Assembly (NCBI GenBank): GCA_026392455.1
Contig: JAPLCB010000009.1
Span: forward strand, 248,001-312,000
Length of the DNA: 64,000 nt
Reading direction: 5' to 3'
From: Propionibacteriales bacterium
GTDB taxonomy: Bacteria > Actinomycetota > Actinomycetes > Propionibacteriales > Nocardioidaceae
The position numbers were made by a program, and so were the translations under genes. Below, one piece after another: positions 59,516-64,000 of the stretch. Position 1 is the first letter of the stretch. The number at the start of each line of letters is the position of its first letter. Under the pieces are notes generated by a model. That model was given only the letters and a program-made list of their open reading frames with translations. It searched no databases and was not told the origin of the DNA.

Positions 59516-61120
59516 ATGACCGCGATCGTCGAGAACCACCTGCGCCACGTCGACATCCCGTCGGCACGCCCCTCCTGGGTGACCGACGAGGTGCTCGCGG
59601 ACCTCGCCGGCCGGGTCTCGCGCGACCCGGCCGGGACCGAGTCCGTGACGACGTACGCGCCGTACGACTCGCGGGCGATCGTGACCCTGCCGGTGAGCTC
59701 CGCCGAGGACGTCCGCCAGGCCGTGGCGGCCGCCCGGCTCGCTCAGGTCGCCTGGCGCAAGCGGGACTTCCGCGAGCGCGCGCAGGTAATGCTCAACTTC
59801 CACGACCTGTTCCTGGCCGAGCAGGACAAGATCATCGACCTGATCCAGTGGGAGATGGGCAAGGCCCGGTTCACGGCGTGGCAGGAGATCCTCCAGGTCG
59901 CCAACATCACCCGGCACTACGCCCGGGCGGGCGCCAGGTACCTGGCGCCGAAGGGCGTCCGGGGTGCCGTCCCCGGCCTGACCAAGGTCGCCGAGACCCG
60001 GGTGCCCAAGGGCGTCGTGGGGATCATCTCGCCGTGGAACTACCCGTTCTACCTGGGCGTCGGCGACGCCGTACCGGCCCTGCTCGCCGGTAACGCGGTG
60101 GTCTCGAAGGCCGACTCGCAGACCGCGCTGACGCTGCTGCTCGCGCGCGAGCTGATGGGCCGCGCCGGCTTGCCGACGGACCTCTGGAAGGTCGTGGTCG
60201 GCGAGGGCAACGTCGTCGGTACCGCACTCATCGGCGAGGTCGACTACATCGGCTTCACCGGTTCGACGGCGACCGGCCGGATCGTCGCCGAGCAGGCCGG
60301 CCGGCGGCTGATCGGTGCGTCCCTGGAGCTGGGTGGGAAGAACCCGCTGATCGTGCGGGCCGACGCCGATGTTGCCAAGGCCGCCGAGGGGTGCGTCGCC
60401 TCGTCCTTCGCCAACACCGGCCAGATGTGCATCCACACCGAGCGGGTACTGGTGCACTCCGACGTGTACGACGAGTTCCGGACCGCTGTGGTGCACGCGA
60501 CCCAGTCGCTGCGCCTGGGGCAGACCTTCGACTACACCGTCGACATCGGCTCGCTGGCCTCCCCGGCCCAGCTGGCCACCGTCGCCGAGCACGTCGAGCA
60601 GGCCCGCGCCGCCGGGGCCACCGTCCTGACCGGAGGCCGGGCCCGACCGGACCTGGGCCCGCTGATGTACGACCCGACGATCCTCGAGGGCGTCACCGCC
60701 GACATGACCGTGTGCCACCAGGAGACCTTCGGGCCGGTGATCTCGCTGTACCCCTTCTCCTCCGACGCCGAGGCGATCGCGCTGGCCAACGAGGGCAGCT
60801 ACGGCCTGTCGGCCAGCATCTGGTCGAAGGACACCCACACCGCCCGGACGATGGCGGCCCAGATCCGTTCGGGCTCGGTGAACATCAACGACGGCGCCGA
60901 AGCCGCAGCCGGCTCGATCGAGGCCCCGATGGGCGGCATGGGTGACAGCGGTCTGGGGCGTCGGCACGGCGCCGAGGGCATCCGCAAGTACACCGAGGCC
61001 CAGACCGTGGCCGAGCAGCGCGGCATGGCTCTCGGCCCGCCGGCCTCGATGGCCCTCGACAAGTTCGTGAGCCTGACCAACGGCCAGCTCAGGCTGCTCC
61101 GCAAGCTCCGCGTCCGCTGA
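59516..61120 (+). CDS. Aldehyde dehydrogenase, succinate-semialdehyde dehydrogenase-like
   Basis: 534 residues, NAD(P)-dependent. Motifs: IISPWNYPFYLGVGDAVPALLAGNAVVSKADSQTALT, GFTGSTATGRIVAEQAGRRL, catalytic Glu in SLELGGKNPLIV and catalytic Cys in FANTGQMCIHTERV. It resembles GabD2 of Mycobacterium in length and in the NTGQMCIHTER motif. It starts 7 nt after the ligase stop, so it is co-transcribed. In this context the true substrate may be a fatty aldehyde rather than succinate semialdehyde. Confidence 0.88.
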   Translation: MTAIVENHLRHVDIPSARPSWVTDEVLADLAGRVSRDPAGTESVTTYAPYDSRAIVTLPVSSAEDVRQAVAAARLAQVAWRKRDFRERAQVMLNFHDLFLAEQDKIIDLIQWEMGKARFTAWQEILQVANITRHYARAGARYLAPKGVRGAVPGLTKVAETRVPKGVVGIISPWNYPFYLGVGDAVPALLAGNAVVSKADSQTALTLLLARELMGRAGLPTDLWKVVVGEGNVVGTALIGEVDYIGFTGSTATGRIVAEQAGRRLIGASLELGGKNPLIVRADADVAKAAEGCVASSFANTGQMCIHTERVLVHSDVYDEFRTAVVHATQSLRLGQTFDYTVDIGSLASPAQLATVAEHVEQARAAGATVLTGGRARPDLGPLMYDPTILEGVTADMTVCHQETFGPVISLYPFSSDAEAIALANEGSYGLSASIWSKDTHTARTMAAQIRSGSVNINDGAEAAAGSIEAPMGGMGDSGLGRRHGAEGIRKYTEAQTVAEQRGMALGPPASMALDKFVSLTNGQLRLLRKLRVR

Positions 61121-61135
61121 CGGCCTCCCCCACTG

Positions 61136-61175
61136 CCGGTTGAGGCGCGGGCGCGCCAGCGCTCGCCTCGAAACC
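61136..61175 (-). repeat. REP-like palindromic repeat, intergenic copy
   Basis: Read on the minus strand it starts GGTTTCGAGGCGAGCGCTGG and ends with CCTCAACCGG, with inner arms GGCGCGCC. It lies between the aldehyde dehydrogenase stop and the next promoter. Confidence 0.75.
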
Positions 61176-61185
61176 CCCTGAGGTC

Positions 61186-61191
61186 TACGGT
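61186..61191 (+). promoter_or_regulatory. -10 box of leaderless transcript
   Basis: TACGGT, 6 nt, then the ATG at 61198; no Shine-Dalgarno. Confidence 0.5.
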
Positions 61192-61197
61192 TGCCCC

Positions 61198-61740
61198 ATG
61201 ACCGAGCCCTGGCAGGACCAGCCCCCGCTCACCCGGGCAGTCGTCGGCTTCGCAGGTGCCCTGGTCACGTTGAGCACCGACGGCGTGGCCTCCACCGTGC
61301 GGGTCGCCGGCAAGGCCGAGACGTTCCTGGACGAGTCGATCGGGTTCATGCGCGACGCCCGCCCGCTCGTGGTGGCCCTGACCCAGGCCGTCGAGTCCGG
61401 GATGATCGACGACGTCCGCCGGATCATGCGGATCACCGAGACCACGGTCAACCAGATCGCCCTGGTCAGCGCGCGGCTCGACAGCGCCGCCACCCAGATC
61501 GGGAAGATCCTGCCGAGCATCGACCGGACCGCCGAAGGCATGAAGAAGGTGCTGCCGGTGATCGAGGGACTCCCGGCCACCCAGGAGGACATCCGGCTCG
61601 CCCGCGATGCGGTCCAACGGGTGGAGGCCCTGGTCAACGCGACGTTCAGCCAGCTCGACATGATCCCCGGCGCGAAGCTGGTCAAGGGCCTCACCGGGAG
61701 CGTTGCCGGCACCCTCACCGGCCGGACCCCGAAGAGCTAG
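61198..61740 (+). CDS. Helical protein of unknown function
   Basis: 180 residues, no signal peptide; predicted mostly helical, with an amphipathic stretch LDSAATQIGKILPSIDRTAEGMKKVLPVIEGLPATQEDIRLARDAVQRVEALVNATF that could form a coiled coil or membrane-associated helices. The N terminus VVGFAGALVTLSTDGVASTV may touch the membrane. No family recognised. Its stop codon overlaps that of the convergent GDPD gene (61737-61740). Confidence 0.6.
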   Translation: MTEPWQDQPPLTRAVVGFAGALVTLSTDGVASTVRVAGKAETFLDESIGFMRDARPLVVALTQAVESGMIDDVRRIMRITETTVNQIALVSARLDSAATQIGKILPSIDRTAEGMKKVLPVIEGLPATQEDIRLARDAVQRVEALVNATFSQLDMIPGAKLVKGLTGSVAGTLTGRTPKS

Positions 61741-62693
61741 CGGGCCAGCGCCATCCCGGGGAGCCGCTGGCGGCCGAGCACGGCGATCTCCGGGAAGTCG
61801 CTGATCAGTCCGTCGATCCCCGAAGCCAGGAGCAACGCTGCCTCACCGGCAGCGTCGCCGTGCCCGTGCGGCGCGGCACCGATCCGCAGGTTCGACGGCA
61901 GGTACTGGTTCTCGGCCCGGTGCGTCCAGACCAGGACGTCCAGGCCCCGTTTGTGGGCCTTGGCGACGAGCTTGGACGGCTCGCCGACCCGGCCGGCGAC
62001 GTCGAGCGGCAGGACGGCGTTGCGCCGTACGGCGACCCCGACTGCCAGGTCGACGATCTTGCTGAGGTCCTTGCCGGTAGGCGCCTCGTCGAAGATCTTG
62101 TAGGAACGCGACGCAGCCAGGTCCTCGAGCGCCCGGGTGCTGAAGCTCATCCAGGTCAGGTCGTCGGTCTCGGGGTTCTCGACCAGCTCAGGCAGCCAGA
62201 GGCCCTCCTTGCGCAGCCGTCCGGGTGACTTCAGCTCGACGTGGATCCCGAGCCGGGTGCCGGTCCGCTGGGACTCGGCGTTGCGCAGCGCGATCACTTC
62301 GGCCAGCGTCGGGATCGGCCAGCGTCCGTTGTGGGCCGCGCTCCCGGCACGCTTGCGCGGCCACCGCTCCCGGGTGGTGAGCTCACGGAGCTCGGCCAGG
62401 GTGAAGTCGTGCACGAACCAGCCGGTCTCGACCCCGTCGCCGACCTCGATGCTGCGCTTGAGGTGCGCGAACTCCGGGCGGCTGGCGACGTCGGTGGTCC
62501 GGGACAGCTCCAGGTCGTGCCGACAGACCAGGACACCGTCCTTGGTCGCGACGACGTCGAGCTCGACCGAGTCGGCGCCCAGCCGGTACGCGAGCTCGTA
62601 GGCGCCGAGGGTGTGCTCGGGACGATGTCCGCTCGCACCCCGGTGAGCAATCACCAGAGGGTCTCCGAGGCGGCGGGAGGGGCGGGAGGCCAT
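61737..62693 (-). CDS. Glycerophosphodiester phosphodiesterase
   Basis: 318 residues with the GDPD barrel: VIAHRGASGHRPEHTLGAYELAYRLGADSVELDVVATKDGVLVCRHDLELSRTT, which holds the catalytic His pair (HRG and the later RHD) and the metal-binding Glu-Asp (ELDV). Further family stretches: LGIHVELKSPG and LDVLVWTHRAENQYLP. There is no signal peptide, so it probably hydrolyses glycerophosphodiesters in the cytoplasm to glycerol-3-phosphate and an alcohol. Confidence 0.9.
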   Translation of the reverse strand: MASRPSRRLGDPLVIAHRGASGHRPEHTLGAYELAYRLGADSVELDVVATKDGVLVCRHDLELSRTTDVASRPEFAHLKRSIEVGDGVETGWFVHDFTLAELRELTTRERWPRKRAGSAAHNGRWPIPTLAEVIALRNAESQRTGTRLGIHVELKSPGRLRKEGLWLPELVENPETDDLTWMSFSTRALEDLAASRSYKIFDEAPTGKDLSKIVDLAVGVAVRRNAVLPLDVAGRVGEPSKLVAKAHKRGLDVLVWTHRAENQYLPSNLRIGAAPHGHGDAAGEAALLLASGIDGLISDFPEIAVLGRQRLPGMALAR

Positions 62694-62751
62694 GGCATCA
62701 GCGTGACCGGCTTCGGTGGACAGCAGGTGTCCCGCCGGACAACCGACCGTT

Positions 62752-62757
62752 TACGGT
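62752..62757 (+). promoter_or_regulatory. -10 box of leaderless YbaK-like gene transcript
   Basis: TACGGT, 7 nt, then the ATG at 62765. An in-frame GTG at 62756 overlaps this box, which supports the ATG. Confidence 0.5.
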
Positions 62758-62764
62758 GCCTTTC

Positions 62765-63310
62765 ATGTTCGGCATCCACACTCTCGGCACCCTGACCACC
62801 AGCCCGGCCCTGGACCGCCTCGATCTCGTCGGCGCACCGGTCGCTGACCTGCTCCGCACCTGGGAGCACGCCAAGCACGTCGGGGTGGTCGAGATCGACC
62901 CGGCCCTGGCCGACACCGCCTCGACCGTCGAGGTGTACCGGGTCCCCTGGGAGGCTGGAGCGAACTGCGTCGTGGTGGCCGGGAAGCGCGAGGGCAACGA
63001 GCGGATCGCCGCCTGCGTCGTTCGCGGGGACACCCGCGCGGACGTGAACGACCGGGTCAAGCGGCTGCTCGACGTACGGAAGTGCTCGTTCCTGGACCAC
63101 GACCGCGCGGTCGCCGAGACCGGGATGGAGTACGGCGGGATCACCCCGATCGGACTGCCTACGGGATGGCGGCTGCTGCTCGACTCGCGGGTTCCGGAGA
63201 TCGGGACCGTCCTGATCGGCTCCGGCATCCGGGGGTCGAAGCTGGTCCTGCCCGGCAGGATCCTGGCCCTGCTGCCGGGAGCCGAGGTCGTCGAGGGCCT
63301 TGCTGGCTAG
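62765..63310 (+). CDS. YbaK/EbsC-family aminoacyl-tRNA deacylase-like protein
   Basis: 181 residues. The YbaK fold hydrolyses mischarged aminoacyl-tRNAs or related esters. Visible: TVEVYRVPWEAGANCVVVAGKREGNERIAACVVRGDTRADVNDRVKRLLDVRKCSFLDHDRAVAETGMEYGGITPIGLPTGWRLLLDSRV. The TGMEYGGITPIGLP stretch is the conserved substrate-loop motif. Free-standing; the editing specificity is unknown. Confidence 0.82.
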   Translation: MFGIHTLGTLTTSPALDRLDLVGAPVADLLRTWEHAKHVGVVEIDPALADTASTVEVYRVPWEAGANCVVVAGKREGNERIAACVVRGDTRADVNDRVKRLLDVRKCSFLDHDRAVAETGMEYGGITPIGLPTGWRLLLDSRVPEIGTVLIGSGIRGSKLVLPGRILALLPGAEVVEGLAG

Positions 63311-63376
63311 ACCGAAGCAGGATCTCAGGGGAAACCCCGAGGCGCGCTGTCCGTGGTTTCTGGTTCGATACCTGTC

Positions 63377-64000
63377 ATGCACCGACAGATCGCAGGCAGG
63401 CTGACCGGACCCGTCACCAAGTGGGTCGTGCTCGTGGGCGCGATCATCCTGGTCGGGATCATGGCGCCCCTCAACAGCAAGCTCATCGACGTCCAGAACA
63501 ACGAGGCGTCCTCGTGGCTGCCCCAGTCGGCCGAGTCGACCAAGGTCGTCGAGGAGCTCACCGGCACCGTCGACCCCAACGACATCCCGACCCTGGTCGT
63601 CTACCACCGTGACTCCGGGCTGACCGCTGGCGACCTGGCCGCGATGGACGAGGACGCGAAGGAGATCGAGAAGATCACGGGCGTCACCGCCCAGGGTGCC
63701 TTCTCCCCCAACGAGGCCAAGGCCCTGCAGGCCACCGGGGCGAAGGTCCCTGCGCTCCTCTCCGAGGACGGCAAGGTCGCCTTCGTCGCGTTCACCTTCA
63801 ACTTCGGGCAGAACGGCTGGCAGGACATCCCCGACGCCGCCAAGGAGGTCCGGGCCCTGTCGACGATCGACGGCGTCGACGTGCACCTGGCCGGCTTCGG
63901 TGGTCAGGCCTCGGACGCAGCGGAAGCCTTCGAGGGCATCGACACCAACCTGATCTTCATCACCCTCTTCGTCGTGATCATCATCCTGCTGTTCACCTAC
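63377..64000 (+). CDS. MMPL/RND transporter (5' part; runs off window)
   Basis: The first 208 residues of an MMPL-type exporter, from the ATG at 63377. First TM: WVVLVGAIILVGIMAPLNS. Then the extracytoplasmic loop with NNEASSWLPQSAESTKVVEEL, typical of this family's first periplasmic domain, and the start of TM2 (LIFITLFVVIIILLFTY) at the window edge. It resembles the complete MMPL gene at 1595-4600 in class but not closely in sequence. Confidence 0.88.
   Translation, partial: MHRQIAGRLTGPVTKWVVLVGAIILVGIMAPLNSKLIDVQNNEASSWLPQSAESTKVVEELTGTVDPNDIPTLVVYHRDSGLTAGDLAAMDEDAKEIEKITGVTAQGAFSPNEAKALQATGAKVPALLSEDGKVAFVAFTFNFGQNGWQDIPDAAKEVRALSTIDGVDVHLAGFGGQASDAAEAFEGIDTNLIFITLFVVIIILLFTY

Overview
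The window is high-GC DNA, densely packed with genes. The gene set points to an actinobacterium, most likely a Nocardioides-like member of the Nocardioidaceae: an eight-gene Mce lipid-import operon, recA-recX with a DUF3046 gene close by, an lhr-nei2 pair, PspC/LuxR-type two-component genes, and a palindromic repeat with TTTCGAGGC and ACCTCAACCAG ends. No rRNA, tRNA, CRISPR array, insertion sequence or phage gene was recognised. Assignments rest on reading motifs by eye; no database search was run.

Layout. 1-9 kb: the 5' part of miaB (minus strand), a small secreted protein, an MMPL-type RND exporter, a hotdog protein with a palindromic operator, a GNAT acetyltransferase, a SnoaL-like protein and a secreted GH31 glycosidase. 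9-16.5 kb: recX and recA (LexA box upstream, stacked palindromic repeats between them), an MFS exporter, DUF3046, a DinB-like protein, a membrane-anchored unknown, a GNAT acetyltransferase and a degenerate protein kinase (pseudokinase). 16.7-28.6 kb, all minus strand: an unusual Pst-like locus in the transcription order pstC-pstA-pstS, a 935-residue surface protein with PstS-like segments, a sortase-fold protein without catalytic residues, a second secreted binding protein, two related surface proteins (one with Ig-like repeats) and pstB. 28.8-40.3 kb: a TetR regulator divergent from an MpaB-like oxygenase and a CrtC/AttH-like protein, then the Mce operon (yrbEA-yrbEB-mceA to mceF). The same 18-bp palindrome sits at both promoters, so the TetR protein probably controls both units. 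40.4-50.3 kb: lhr, nei2, an HNH nuclease, a small membrane protein, a membrane-bound spermidine-synthase-like protein, a Tat-exported GH26-like protein and an unknown. 50.4-54.2 kb: a LuxR-type response regulator and PspC-domain sensor kinase divergent from three translationally coupled membrane genes, two with PspC domains. 54.2-61.1 kb: a MerR regulator divergent from two acyl-CoA dehydrogenases, an acyl-CoA ligase and an aldehyde dehydrogenase. 61.2-64 kb: an unknown, a GDPD phosphodiesterase, a YbaK-type deacylase and the start of a second MMPL exporter that runs off the window.

The most novel part is the Pst-like locus. It pairs a complete ABC phosphate-type importer with a pseudosortase, several binding-protein-like surface proteins and Ig-like proteins, and none of the surface proteins carries a visible sortase signal. 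Other points of interest are the shared TetR operator, a palindromic repeat that has become coding sequence inside the pseudokinase, stacked hairpins in recA-recX, and a recurrent leaderless-promoter layout (TANNNT box 6-7 nt before the start codon).
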